The notes beneath the pieces are model-generated. The model saw only the letters and a list, made by a program, of their open reading frames with translations. It was not told the origin of the DNA and made no database searches. The position numbers and the translations under genes are program-made. A stretch of DNA of 64,000 nt from Gluconacetobacter tumulicola (lineage in GTDB: Bacteria > Pseudomonadota > Alphaproteobacteria > Acetobacterales > Acetobacteraceae), in NCBI RefSeq assembly GCF_014174215.1, contig NZ_JABEQL010000004.1:62001-126000 (forward strand). Direction: 5' to 3'. This document shows positions 1 to 7,981 of the stretch, one piece after another; position 1 is the stretch's first letter; the number at the start of each line of letters is the position of its first letter.

Positions 1-696
1 CATGTCGCCACCGTGCGGAACGCGCGTGGCGGCACCCATCCGGACCCGGTGGCCGCCGCCATCGCCGCCGTGGCGGCCGGGGCGGACGGGATTACCGCCC
101 ATCTGCGCGAAGACCGGCGCCATATCCGCGATGCCGATCTGGCGCGGCTGCGGGCCGAGATCGCGGCGCCGCTGAACATGGAAATGGCCGCGACGGACGA
201 AATGGTGGCCATTGCGCTGGATCTGCGCCCGCATGCGTGCTGCATCGTGCCCGAGCGCCGGGCCGAGATCACGACCGAAGGCGGGCTGGATGTAGCGGGC
301 CAGACGGCGGCGCTGGCCCCGCAGGTGCGGGCGCTGCGCGAGGCCGGTATCCGGGTTTCGCTGTTCGTCGATCCGGACCCGGCCCAGATCGCGGCCTCGG
401 CCGCTATCGGCGCGGCGGTGGTGGAGCTGCATACCGGCGCCTATGCCGAGGGCCGTGCCGGCGAGTATGAGCGCCTGCGCCGGGCCGCCGCCCAGGCCGA
501 TGAGGCCGGGCTGGAAGTGCATGCCGGCCACGGCCTGACCTATGGCAATGTGGGACCGATTGCCGCCCTGCCGCAGGTGGTGGAGCTGAATATCGGACAT
601 TTCCTGATCGGGCAGGCAATTTTCGACGGGCTGGCCGCGACCGTCGCGCGGATGCGGCAGTGCATGGACGCGGCCAGGAACATTCCGGAACTTTGA
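1..696 (+). CDS. pdxJ: Pyridoxine 5'-phosphate synthase PdxJ, 5'-truncated by window edge
   Basis: Condenses 1-deoxy-D-xylulose 5-phosphate with 3-amino-2-oxopropyl phosphate to pyridoxine 5'-phosphate, the last ring-forming step of the DXP-dependent vitamin B6 pathway; cytosolic TIM barrel. The frame is already open at base 1 and reads [11 protein letters not shown], which matches the conserved N-terminal strand of PdxJ, so only about ten residues plus the start codon are missing. Further family motifs seen are THPDP, the HLREDRRHI segment with the active-site His, NMEMA with the catalytic Glu, and AGHGLTY with the second His near the C-terminus. The stop is followed within 10 bases by a GC-rich hairpin (family A repeat). 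Identification is secure; the true start lies outside the window. Confidence 0.95.
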   Translation, partial: HVATVRNARGGTHPDPVAAAIAAVAAGADGITAHLREDRRHIRDADLARLRAEIAAPLNMEMAATDEMVAIALDLRPHACCIVPERRAEITTEGGLDVAGQTAALAPQVRALREAGIRVSLFVDPDPAQIAASAAIGAAVVELHTGAYAEGRAGEYERLRRAAAQADEAGLEVHAGHGLTYGNVGPIAALPQVVELNIGHFLIGQAIFDGLAATVARMRQCMDAARNIPEL

Positions 697-704
697 AGGA
701 AGAA

Positions 705-721
705 CCAGGGCTCTGCCCTGG
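705..721. repeat. Family A palindrome, single-hairpin copy (A4)
   Basis: A perfect 7-bp inverted repeat (CCAGGGC, 3-base loop, GCCCTGG) sits just after the pdxJ stop and before the convergent MFS gene end. It matches module (d) of the larger compound elements at 28691-28805 and 42791-42906. It could help end transcription from both sides, but has no T-run. Confidence 0.6.
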
Positions 722-751
722 ACCCCGATCCCTAGCCAGGGGGCGGCGCGG

Positions 752-2260
752 TTATTCCATGGCCGACAGTGCCGCGCCTTCATCGGGCCGGATGCGGCTC
801 TTCTTGCGTGGCAGGAAGAGTGCGGGGCCGACGGCCAGGAGGATGATCCCGAACGACCACAGGAAGGTGTGGCCGAATGCCACATTGAGCGAGGCGGCCA
901 GGCTGGCCTGCGTGGCCGGGCTCAGGGTGCTCACCGCCGCCAGGCCGCCCTGGGCCACCGGGGAGATGCTGGAGATCTGATGGCTCAGCACCACCGCGAG
1001 CAGCGCGGTGCCGATCGAGCCGCCGACACGCTGCACCACATTCAGCCCGCTGGTCGTCCGGGCGATCTGGTGCCGTTGCACCGTGCTCATCGCCGCACTC
1101 ATCGACGGCATCATGGTCGACCCCAGCCCGAGGCCGATCGTGAACAGGATCGGTTCGATGACCCAGAATGGCGTGGTGCTTTCGATGCGGCTCAGGGCCA
1201 GCATGCCGGCCGCCACGCATACCAGGCCCGTCAGGACGACTTTTCCGGGTCCGAGCCGGTCGGTCATGCGGGCGGCGAGGGGCATGGAGATCATCGCGCC
1301 GATGCCCTGCGCGGCCAGGAGAAGGCCGGTATCGAAGGCCGGCTCTTGCCTGACGATCTGGAAATAGAGCGGCAGGACAAGGGACATGCCGAAAAAAGCG
1401 GTTCCGAACAGGAAGGTCGTCAAGGCGGAGGCGCCGACGGTCCGCTGGCCGAACATCCGGACGTCGATCAGCGGGTCGCGATGGCGCATGGCGTGGAGGA
1501 CGAAGGCGGTCACGAGCGCCAGGCCCGTCGCGGCGGCGATATCGCCGGTGAGCGCGCTGAAATTGCCGGCCGCCGCGATCCTGGCGAGGCCGAAGACGAA
1601 GATCGCCAGCCCAGGGGACAGCAGCAGCAGGCCCTGCCAGTCCAGGGCGTGATGCGGCTTGGCTTCGTCCGGTTCCAGGACCCGTAAGGCGGCGTAGAGC
1701 GCGATGGCGCCCACCGGCAGGTTCACGAAGAAGATCCAGCGCCACGACACGTCATCGACCAGCCAGCCGCCCAGGATCGGGCCGCAGATCGGCCCCAGCA
1801 GCATCGGCACGCCGATGATGCCCATCAGCCGGCCGATGCGCCGGGGGCCGGCGGCATGGCTCAGGATCGTCATCCCGGTCGGCATGATCATGCCGCCGCC
1901 CAGCCCCTGCAGCACGCGGAACAGGATCAGCGTGGGCATCGACCATGCCGCCCCTGACAGTGCGGAGCCGCCGAGGAACAGGAGGATCGAGGCCATGTAC
2001 AGCCGCTTGGTGCCGTAGCGGTCGGCCGCCCACCCCGTCAGGGGAATGACGGTCGCCAGTGCCAGCATGTAGCCGGTTGATATCCATTGCGTCGTGGCCA
2101 GCGAAGTCCCGAAATCTCGTGACAGGTCCCGGACCGCCACGTTGATGATCGTCGTATCGAGGATCGACATGAAGGTGCCGAGGACGACCACCGCCGCGAT
2201 CCGCAGCAGCTGTGGGTCCAGCCTGTCGTCATCCGGTCGTGATGCGCTGGTGGCATTCAT
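752..2260 (-). CDS. MFS multidrug exporter, DHA2 (EmrB/QacA) family
   Basis: Proton-driven drug exporter of the inner membrane. The 502-residue product opens with the typical first helix containing LDTTIINVA (motif D of DHA2 proteins), then GWAADRYGTKRLY (motif A, loop 2-3) and GPICGPILGGWL (motif C, antiporter signature) at the end of helix 5. Length and hydrophobic spacing fit the 14-helix DHA2 layout. It lies downstream of and on the same strand as a MarR regulator, the usual arrangement for EmrB-like pumps, with a 142-base gap that contains a hairpin (family B). No EmrA-type membrane fusion partner is seen, so it may act alone. The substrate cannot be told from sequence. Confidence 0.9.
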   Translation of the reverse strand: MNATSASRPDDDRLDPQLLRIAAVVVLGTFMSILDTTIINVAVRDLSRDFGTSLATTQWISTGYMLALATVIPLTGWAADRYGTKRLYMASILLFLGGSALSGAAWSMPTLILFRVLQGLGGGMIMPTGMTILSHAAGPRRIGRLMGIIGVPMLLGPICGPILGGWLVDDVSWRWIFFVNLPVGAIALYAALRVLEPDEAKPHHALDWQGLLLLSPGLAIFVFGLARIAAAGNFSALTGDIAAATGLALVTAFVLHAMRHRDPLIDVRMFGQRTVGASALTTFLFGTAFFGMSLVLPLYFQIVRQEPAFDTGLLLAAQGIGAMISMPLAARMTDRLGPGKVVLTGLVCVAAGMLALSRIESTTPFWVIEPILFTIGLGLGSTMMPSMSAAMSTVQRHQIARTTSGLNVVQRVGGSIGTALLAVVLSHQISSISPVAQGGLAAVSTLSPATQASLAASLNVAFGHTFLWSFGIILLAVGPALFLPRKKSRIRPDEGAALSAME

Positions 2261-2351
2261 GAGGCAGCCTTCCGTGAAAGGGCGGGTTTCCGCCGCGCGC
2301 GGACGGGAGCGTGCATGGGCGGGGATGAAAGCGGGGTACCGATGTCTTTTT

Positions 2352-2377
2352 GCGTCTTTTTCCTCGGAAAAAGAAGC
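2352..2377. repeat. Family B T/A-rich hairpin, partial copy (B1)
   Basis: A 12-bp inverted repeat with one mismatch and a TC loop lies between marR and the exporter gene. It shares the CTTTTTC/GAAAAAG core and the AAGC end of the longer family B elements at 43920-44001, 53050-53169 and 61094-61200. On the minus strand it could attenuate transcription from marR into the pump gene. Confidence 0.5.
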
Positions 2378-2402
2378 GGTTCGACCTCGGATGAGCGAAT
2401 CT

Positions 2403-2867
2403 TTAAAGAGATTGTTCCGTGCTGCTCGGATCGTCCTTTTCGTACCAGGCCAGTTTCGCGAAGATGTCCTCGCAGGCCAGCAATCTGGCGCGCTCTTCCT
2501 GTGTCAGGGCGTGGGTCATGGCGTCGGCCAGCCATTCGCGTCGTTTTTCCATGTCGGCCGACAGGGCGCGCAAGCCGTGTGGGGTCAGCGACAGGATGAT
2601 TTCCCGCCGGTCCGCCGGGTTGGGCTGGCGTGCGATGTAGCGGCGCTGTTCCAGCGCGGCGATGGTCCGGGTGAGGGACTGGGGCTGCAGCAATTCATGT
2701 GCCGCGAGCCGGGCGGCCGGCATGGGGCCGAGCCGGTAGAGCGTGCCCATGATGCCGATCATGGTGAGCGGCACGGACTCCTCCGGCCTCTCGCGGCGGA
2801 GGCGGCGCCCCAGCCAGAGAATGCCGCTCATCAAGCGGGCGATGTCGCGTGTGTGTATGTCTGTCAT
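2403..2867 (-). CDS. MarR-family transcriptional regulator
   Basis: Winged-helix repressor of 154 residues, the usual length for MarR. The DNA-binding part includes the helix-turn-helix around AARLAAHELLQPQSLTRTI, followed by the wing carrying the family hallmark NPADRREIIL (D-x-R in the wing). It is the first gene of a probable two-gene unit with the DHA2 exporter and is divergent from a FUSC membrane protein. The shared 86-base intergenic region holds a 22-bp near-palindrome (2898-2919), the likely operator. By analogy to MarR/EmrR systems it should repress the exporter, and perhaps the divergent gene, until a ligand binds. The ligand is unknown. Confidence 0.9.
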   Translation of the reverse strand: MTDIHTRDIARLMSGILWLGRRLRRERPEESVPLTMIGIMGTLYRLGPMPAARLAAHELLQPQSLTRTIAALEQRRYIARQPNPADRREIILSLTPHGLRALSADMEKRREWLADAMTHALTQEERARLLACEDIFAKLAWYEKDDPSSTEQSL

Positions 2868-2897
2868 TTAGTAAGTACTGCGTATCTTCTGGATGGT

Positions 2898-2919
2898 CAT
2901 ATGCTACGCATAGCGTATG
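2898..2919. promoter_or_regulatory. Candidate MarR operator palindrome
   Basis: Comparing the 22 bases with their own reverse complement gives 18 matches of 22, centred between the marR start (2867) and the divergent FUSC start (2954). Related half-sites (GCGTAT) recur at 2880-2884 and 2924-2930. The size and position fit a MarR dimer site controlling both directions; binding is inference. Confidence 0.6.
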
Positions 2920-2953
2920 GGTTCGCGTATGCCCATGACAGGAGGCAGGCCCC

Positions 2954-4054
2954 GTGGGTTTCAAGAGCCATATGGCTGACATGCTGCGCCTGGATCGGCA
3001 GGCGGAACTGCGATGGCTGGAGGTCGTGGTTTCCAGTGCGCTGATCGTGCTGCCGATCGTGCTCGGCCTTCTGGCGGGGCAGGAGCGGGCGGGGCTCGCG
3101 GTTGCCATGGGGGCGATGCTCGGCAGCAATGTGACGCGCCATGGGTCCGCGCGGGCACAGGGAGAAGAGATCGTCCTGATTGCGCTTGCGCTTTTTCTGG
3201 CCTGCCTGGTCGGCGTCGGTATCGCCGGCTGGGGCGGTTGGGCTGATCTGGCGTTGTGGGGTGTCATGACGCTTGCCGCATTGTGCGGCAATTTCGACCG
3301 GATTGCCGCGCTCGTCTGTGGCCGGTTCATCGTCTTTGTCGTGATCCTGACCGAGATGGCCCGGCAGGCGCGTCATCCGCATGCCATGGTCGTGCTGGTG
3401 ATGGCGGGAGGTGTTGCGGCGGCGTGCCTGGTCTCCGTTCTGGGGAGAGGGTCGCCTCCTTCCATATTGCCGCCCCGCGATATCGGGCTGGGGGCGAAGG
3501 CCGGACGATGGGTCTGGTCGTTTCGCAGCCTGTCATCCTGCCAGTTTCCGCTCCGGCTCTCCGTCCTGATGGCGCTGACGCTGTCGATGGATGCGCTCTG
3601 GCCGGAGCGGCATCTCCTATGGGCGGCCTTGACCGTGGCGCTGCTGTGCAGGCGACCGTTGGACCCGGTTCCGGCCCGGGCCTCGCAGCGTGCGCTTGGC
3701 GCATCGCTGGGCGTGCTGCTGTCGTGCGTCTTCCTGTTTCATGATCCCTCGCGGGAGGAATTCATGCTGTTCCTGACCGGACTTGGCGTTGCGGGCATGG
3801 TGGCCAGGAAACAGAACTACATGCTCTACAGCATGGTTACGACGCCGCTGATCATGATTCTGGTCGGGGGGAAGAGCATCGGCGAATCGATCCTGGTCGA
3901 CCGCCTGATCGCCACGATCGTTGGTGCGGGGTTGGTTGTCGTGGTGAATATCGTCGTTGCAAGAATGATAAGATCTTGTGAAAACAGGATATCCGGCCCT
4001 CGGGGCCTTGACGGCCGGGTTCCGGCCATAAAGCGGCCCCACGCTGTAGAGTAG
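2954..4054 (+). CDS. FUSC-family inner-membrane protein
   Basis: A 366-residue polytopic membrane protein with two hydrophobic blocks (about residues 22-150 and 205-335) separated by a short hydrophilic linker, resembling FUSC/YccS/AaeB-type aromatic acid or fusaric acid efflux proteins. It is shorter than full AaeB or YccS proteins (about 650-720 residues). The GTG start is supported by AGGAGG at 2940-2945 with 8-base spacing; an in-frame ATG at 2972 has no comparable site. It is divergent from marR and shares its operator region, so it is probably part of the same efflux response. The family call rests on overall pattern rather than one signature motif. Confidence 0.7.
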   Translation: MGFKSHMADMLRLDRQAELRWLEVVVSSALIVLPIVLGLLAGQERAGLAVAMGAMLGSNVTRHGSARAQGEEIVLIALALFLACLVGVGIAGWGGWADLALWGVMTLAALCGNFDRIAALVCGRFIVFVVILTEMARQARHPHAMVVLVMAGGVAAACLVSVLGRGSPPSILPPRDIGLGAKAGRWVWSFRSLSSCQFPLRLSVLMALTLSMDALWPERHLLWAALTVALLCRRPLDPVPARASQRALGASLGVLLSCVFLFHDPSREEFMLFLTGLGVAGMVARKQNYMLYSMVTTPLIMILVGGKSIGESILVDRLIATIVGAGLVVVVNIVVARMIRSCENRISGPRGLDGRVPAIKRPHAVE

Positions 4055-4079
4055 AGAGACGTGGAAGCGGGAGAGTGTC

Positions 4080-5387
4080 ATGCAGCTTTCCGGTGTCATC
4101 AACCGGTTCGGCTGGGGCGAGCGCGGCTTGGATCTGCCGCAGGAGGCCTCGCGCGACTGGCTGGCCGCCCAGCTCCAGGGGCCGGATGAGGCCCGTTTCA
4201 CGGGGGTTGGCGATACCGCCGACGGCCTGATTGCCCTGCGTACGCAGCGGCAGGAGAAGCTTCAGGGCGATCCGCTGCTCAAGCCGATTCTTCGGGCCGA
4301 GATTGCGACCCAGCTGGACGGCCTGCTGATGACCGGGCAGCCGTTTCGCGAGCGGCTGGCGTGGTTCTGGTTCAACCATTTCACCGTCAGCCTGCGCCAG
4401 GGCAGCACGCGCGGCGTGGTGGGCGCCTATATGCGCGAGGCGATCCGCCCGCATGTGACCGGGCGTTTCGAGGACATGCTGCTGGCCGTCATGCGGCATC
4501 CGGCCATGCTGATGTATCTGGACAATGCGTCTTCCATCGGGCCGGACAGTCCGGCCGGGCGGAAGAGCCACAAGGGCCTGAACGAGAACCTGGCCCGTGA
4601 ATGCCTGGAGTTGCATACGGTCTCGCCCGCCGCCGGTTATACCCAGGCCGATGTGACGGCGTTCGCCGCCATCCTGACCGGCTGGGGCATCGACATGCAT
4701 GCCGACAGGCCGGGCTTCGTCTTTCGCGGCAAGGCGCATGAACCCGGTGCGAAAACCCTGATGGGGCAGGTGTTTCCCGAAGGCGAGGAAGGCGGCGTGC
4801 AGGCGCTGCATGTCCTGGGCACGCATCCGGCGACCTATCGCCACATCGCGACCCAACTGGTCGGCCATTTCATCTCCGACACGCCGGCACCGCGCGATGT
4901 CGCCCGCATCGTGTCGGTCCTGCGGGCCAGCGGGGGCGATCTGGGCGCGGCATCGCTGGCGCTGGCCGACCTGCCCGATGCCGGCCGGCCCGGCGGCAAG
5001 TTCCGCGCGCCGATGGATTATGCCACCGCGGTCATGCGCGCCCTGTCGCTGGGCGGTGCGCCAAGCGGCCCGGACGACCCGCATGCCCCGGCGCATAGTC
5101 TGCTCGATGCCTTCGCGAAGCTGGGCCAGCCGCTGTGGACGGCGCCGCTGCCGAACGGATGGAGCGACCGGGCGGCGGACTGGTCCGCCCCGGCCGACAT
5201 GCTGGCGCGCACCGACTGGGCCTGGCGCATGGCGGCGCATGTCCGTTCGGGCGATCCGCTGGATATCGCCCATGCCGCGCTGGGGCCGGCCCTGCGCCGG
5301 CCGACCGTGCTGGCGATGCGTCAGGCGGGATCGCGGCAGGATGCGCTGACCCTGCTGTTCTCCTCCCCCGAATTCCAGAGGCGCTGA
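4080..5387 (+). CDS. DUF1800 family protein
   Basis: A 435-residue member of DUF1800, a family of unknown biochemistry that is nearly always paired with a DUF1501 gene. Visible family marks are FWFNHF (96-101), HPAMLMYLDN (140-149) and NENLARECLELHT (168-180), then a GWGID segment. The start is the ATG at 4080, preceded by a good ribosome site (GGGAGAG). No clear signal peptide is seen, although many family members are thought to be exported. It ends 2 bases before the DUF1501 gene, so the two are co-translated. Function is not known; do not read more into the family name. Confidence 0.88.
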   Translation: MQLSGVINRFGWGERGLDLPQEASRDWLAAQLQGPDEARFTGVGDTADGLIALRTQRQEKLQGDPLLKPILRAEIATQLDGLLMTGQPFRERLAWFWFNHFTVSLRQGSTRGVVGAYMREAIRPHVTGRFEDMLLAVMRHPAMLMYLDNASSIGPDSPAGRKSHKGLNENLARECLELHTVSPAAGYTQADVTAFAAILTGWGIDMHADRPGFVFRGKAHEPGAKTLMGQVFPEGEEGGVQALHVLGTHPATYRHIATQLVGHFISDTPAPRDVARIVSVLRASGGDLGAASLALADLPDAGRPGGKFRAPMDYATAVMRALSLGGAPSGPDDPHAPAHSLLDAFAKLGQPLWTAPLPNGWSDRAADWSAPADMLARTDWAWRMAAHVRSGDPLDIAHAALGPALRRPTVLAMRQAGSRQDALTLLFSSPEFQRR

Positions 5388-5389
5388 CC

Positions 5390-6592
5390 ATGATGCTCCG
5401 TCGCCGTTCCGCCCTGCTGGGGCTTGCCGCAAGCTGGACCTGCGGGCGGGCCTCCCTGGCCCTCGCCGGTTCGGGCGGCGGCCCGGACGATCCGCGTCTC
5501 GTCGTGATCATCCTGCGCGGGGCGCTCGACGGGCTTGCCGCCGTCACGCCCTATGGCGACCCCGATATCGCGACGCATCGGCGGGATCTTCTGCTGCCCC
5601 AGCCGGGGCGGGAGGGGGGATTGCTGGACCTGGGCGGCTTCTACGGGCTGCACCCCGCGCTGGCGGGAATGCACGATCTGTATGGCGCGGGGCAGATGCT
5701 GCCGATCCACGCGGTGGCCGGGCATTATCGCAGCCGGTCGCATTTCGAGGCCCAGGATTACCTTGAAAGCGGCGCGGACCGGCGGCTGGACAGCGGGTGG
5801 CTGAACCGCGCCGTTGCCGCCCTGCCGGGGCGCGGCCGCCGCCCGGACGGCTACGGGCTGGCCATGGGCCTGTCCGTGCCGCTGATGCTGCGCGGGCCCG
5901 CGCCTGTCGGCACCTTCGCCCCGGCCGGCAGCCAGCATCCGGACCCGGCACTCTACAGCCAGATCGCGGCGCTCAACGCGGCCGATCCTGTTACGGGGCC
6001 GGCCTTTCGTGACGGGCTGAGGGCGCGTGGCTTCTCCGATTCCGTCATGGAAGCGGCCGCGCCGGCTTCGGGCGACGGGCGCAAGCCGGATGCGTTTTCC
6101 GTCCTGTCCGCCACGGCGGGCCGCATGTTGACGGCCCCGAACGGCCCCCGTGTCGCGGCGCTGGAGATCGGCGGCTGGGATACCCATGCCGGTCAGGCCG
6201 GTCGCCTCAAGGGGCCTCTGAGCCAGCTCGATCGCGGCGTGCAGGCGTTGCGCGGGGCGCTGGGGGCGGACTGGAGCCGGACGGTCGTGCTGGCCATGAC
6301 CGAATTCGGGCGGACCGTGCGCATGAACGGTACCGGCGGCACGGATCATGGCACGGCAACCGTCGCTCTGCTCATGGGCGGGGCCGTCGCCGGGGGGCGG
6401 GTCGGCGGCACGTGGCCCGGCCTGCGGCAGGATCAGCTTTTCGAAAACCGGGACCTGGCGCCCACGACCGACCTGCGTGCCGTCGCGGCCGGGGTGCTGT
6501 GCGACCATCTGGGCGTGCCCGGCGGCGCGCTGGCGCGGATCTTTCCGGGGACGAGGGGCGAGAGGATGCATGGGCTGGTGCGGGTCGCCTAG
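5390..6592 (+). CDS. DUF1501 family protein, probable Tat substrate
   Basis: A 400-residue DUF1501 protein, a member of the alkaline-phosphatase/sulfatase-like fold by family knowledge. The N-terminus MMLRRRSALLGLAAS carries a twin-arginine pair and a short hydrophobic stretch, consistent with Tat export. Core motifs seen include ILRGALDGLAAV, AGHYRSRSHFEAQDYLESG, EIGGWDTHAGQ and MTEFGRTVRMNG-TGGTDHG, the last three being the putative metal-binding and active-site segments of this fold. The frame is open upstream into the DUF1800 gene, but the ATG at 5390, 2 bases after that gene's stop, gives the sensible signal peptide. Partner of the preceding DUF1800 protein. Confidence 0.88.
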   Translation: MMLRRRSALLGLAASWTCGRASLALAGSGGGPDDPRLVVIILRGALDGLAAVTPYGDPDIATHRRDLLLPQPGREGGLLDLGGFYGLHPALAGMHDLYGAGQMLPIHAVAGHYRSRSHFEAQDYLESGADRRLDSGWLNRAVAALPGRGRRPDGYGLAMGLSVPLMLRGPAPVGTFAPAGSQHPDPALYSQIAALNAADPVTGPAFRDGLRARGFSDSVMEAAAPASGDGRKPDAFSVLSATAGRMLTAPNGPRVAALEIGGWDTHAGQAGRLKGPLSQLDRGVQALRGALGADWSRTVVLAMTEFGRTVRMNGTGGTDHGTATVALLMGGAVAGGRVGGTWPGLRQDQLFENRDLAPTTDLRAVAAGVLCDHLGVPGGALARIFPGTRGERMHGLVRVA

Positions 6593-6694
6593 GAATTGTT
6601 TTTTCATCGTGACGGAATGATAAGGACGGTATGATCGGTCTCGCCGACATGTATTGCTTCCAACTCTTCCTTCCGATGCACAGGTCTTCCACCC

Positions 6695-7681
6695 ATGTCC
6701 CTGATGGTGCCGCCTCCGCCGCCGAGCAAACGCAAGGCGTGGACATACCAGCCGGCTGCGGCGCCGTCGTTGGTCGATCTGCTGGCCGGCGGCGAGGCCC
6801 GTCGGCGTTTCCTGCGCTACTGGGTGCGGGATAATCGTGGAAATATCTTTGACCTGACGTTCTTTTTTACATTCAGGCTGGTCCCGGCCACGTTATGTTC
6901 GCATTTTGGCGGGTGGCTGGGGCGTGTGCTGGTCCCGCGGGCCTATGCCGTCCCCCTGCAGCGTGCGCGTGCCAATCTTGAAACGCTCTTTCCCGACCAT
7001 GCGCCGGATGCCATCGCGGACATGGTGGATGCCTATGTGGACTCGCAGGGGCGGCAGATGGTCGAATATTCCGCGGTGCCGCGCCTGGCCCGCAGGTCGG
7101 GCGGCGTGCGTCGCGTCGGTGTGGATCATTTAAAAACATGCCTGGATGTGCCGGTCATTTTCATGGGGCTGCATCTCAGCAACTGGGAAGTGCTGATGCA
7201 GTGCCTGACCGATCTGGGATTGAAGGTCTCGCTCAATTACGATCCGCCGCGCAGTCGGGCCCGGCACTGGATCGTGCGGCATGTACGCACGCGTGCGGGA
7301 ATCGCGCTCCTGCCGCCCGGGCGCCAGGCCGTGCGGCCCGCCCTGCGGGTGCTGGAAGAAAGCGGGCAGCTTCTGGTGTTCTGCGACGAAGGGTTCAACG
7401 GCCAGATTCGGGCGCCGTTCCTGGGCCGGCCCGCCAATCTGCAAACCAATTATGCCCTGGTGGCGCGCCTGGCCCGCCGCACGGGCGCGCGGATCTGCCC
7501 GGTTTATCTGACGCGGGAAGCGGGGGTGCGGTTCACCCTGACGATTCTGGAACCTTTCGCGCTGGATGACGCGGCGTCATCCCTGCTGGACGATGTCGAG
7601 CACCTGAACGGGATTGTGGAACCGCTTGTACGCATGCATGCACCGCAATGGTATTTTGTCGATAATCGCCTCGTATCCTGA
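6695..7681 (+). CDS. LpxL/HtrB-like lysophospholipid/lipid A acyltransferase family protein
   Basis: A 328-residue member of the LPLAT superfamily as found in lipid A late acyltransferases. A hydrophobic segment lies at about residues 52-70. The catalytic H-x4-E motif appears as HLSNWE (160-165) where canonical LpxL/LpxM read HFGNWE; the later EESGQLLVFCDEG and FLGRPAN segments fit the second acyl-binding motif. It would transfer an acyl chain to a lipid acceptor on the cytosolic face of the inner membrane. It stands 300 bases upstream of a cytochrome P450, suggesting a lipid-modification context, but no lpx genes are nearby. The exact acceptor (lipid A, ornithine lipid or other) cannot be decided. 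Confidence 0.78.
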   Translation: MSLMVPPPPPSKRKAWTYQPAAAPSLVDLLAGGEARRRFLRYWVRDNRGNIFDLTFFFTFRLVPATLCSHFGGWLGRVLVPRAYAVPLQRARANLETLFPDHAPDAIADMVDAYVDSQGRQMVEYSAVPRLARRSGGVRRVGVDHLKTCLDVPVIFMGLHLSNWEVLMQCLTDLGLKVSLNYDPPRSRARHWIVRHVRTRAGIALLPPGRQAVRPALRVLEESGQLLVFCDEGFNGQIRAPFLGRPANLQTNYALVARLARRTGARICPVYLTREAGVRFTLTILEPFALDDAASSLLDDVEHLNGIVEPLVRMHAPQWYFVDNRLVS

Positions 7682-7981
7682 CGATCCGGTTGCCTGCTCC
7701 CGCCGCCAGTGCATGTCCGGACAGGTTCTAAAACGATCAAATTCTCATGGATTTGACCGGGTGGAGCCTGTCGTTCCAAAGAATTCGCGTAATACGATCC
7801 TTGTATGACTTCCTCAAGGGGAGGACGAGGCGCGGATGGATGTTATGAGGAATTTTGATAAAAATACACTATTACTTTTTCGAAATGTGACGGAAATCGG
7901 GAAATTCGCCTCATTTATTGACATCTCTGGCAGGTTGTGAATAAATGCTCGGTCTCCGATAGAGGTGTCAGGGGCTTTTTG
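7682..7981. other. 300-base intergenic region, probable P450 promoter
   Basis: The stretch turns notably A/T-rich between about 7840 and 7930, unlike its surroundings, which suggests the promoter region of the P450 gene. No confident -35/-10 pair, hairpin or small gene was found. An upstream in-frame GTG at 7937 could extend the P450 by 15 residues. Confidence 0.4.
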
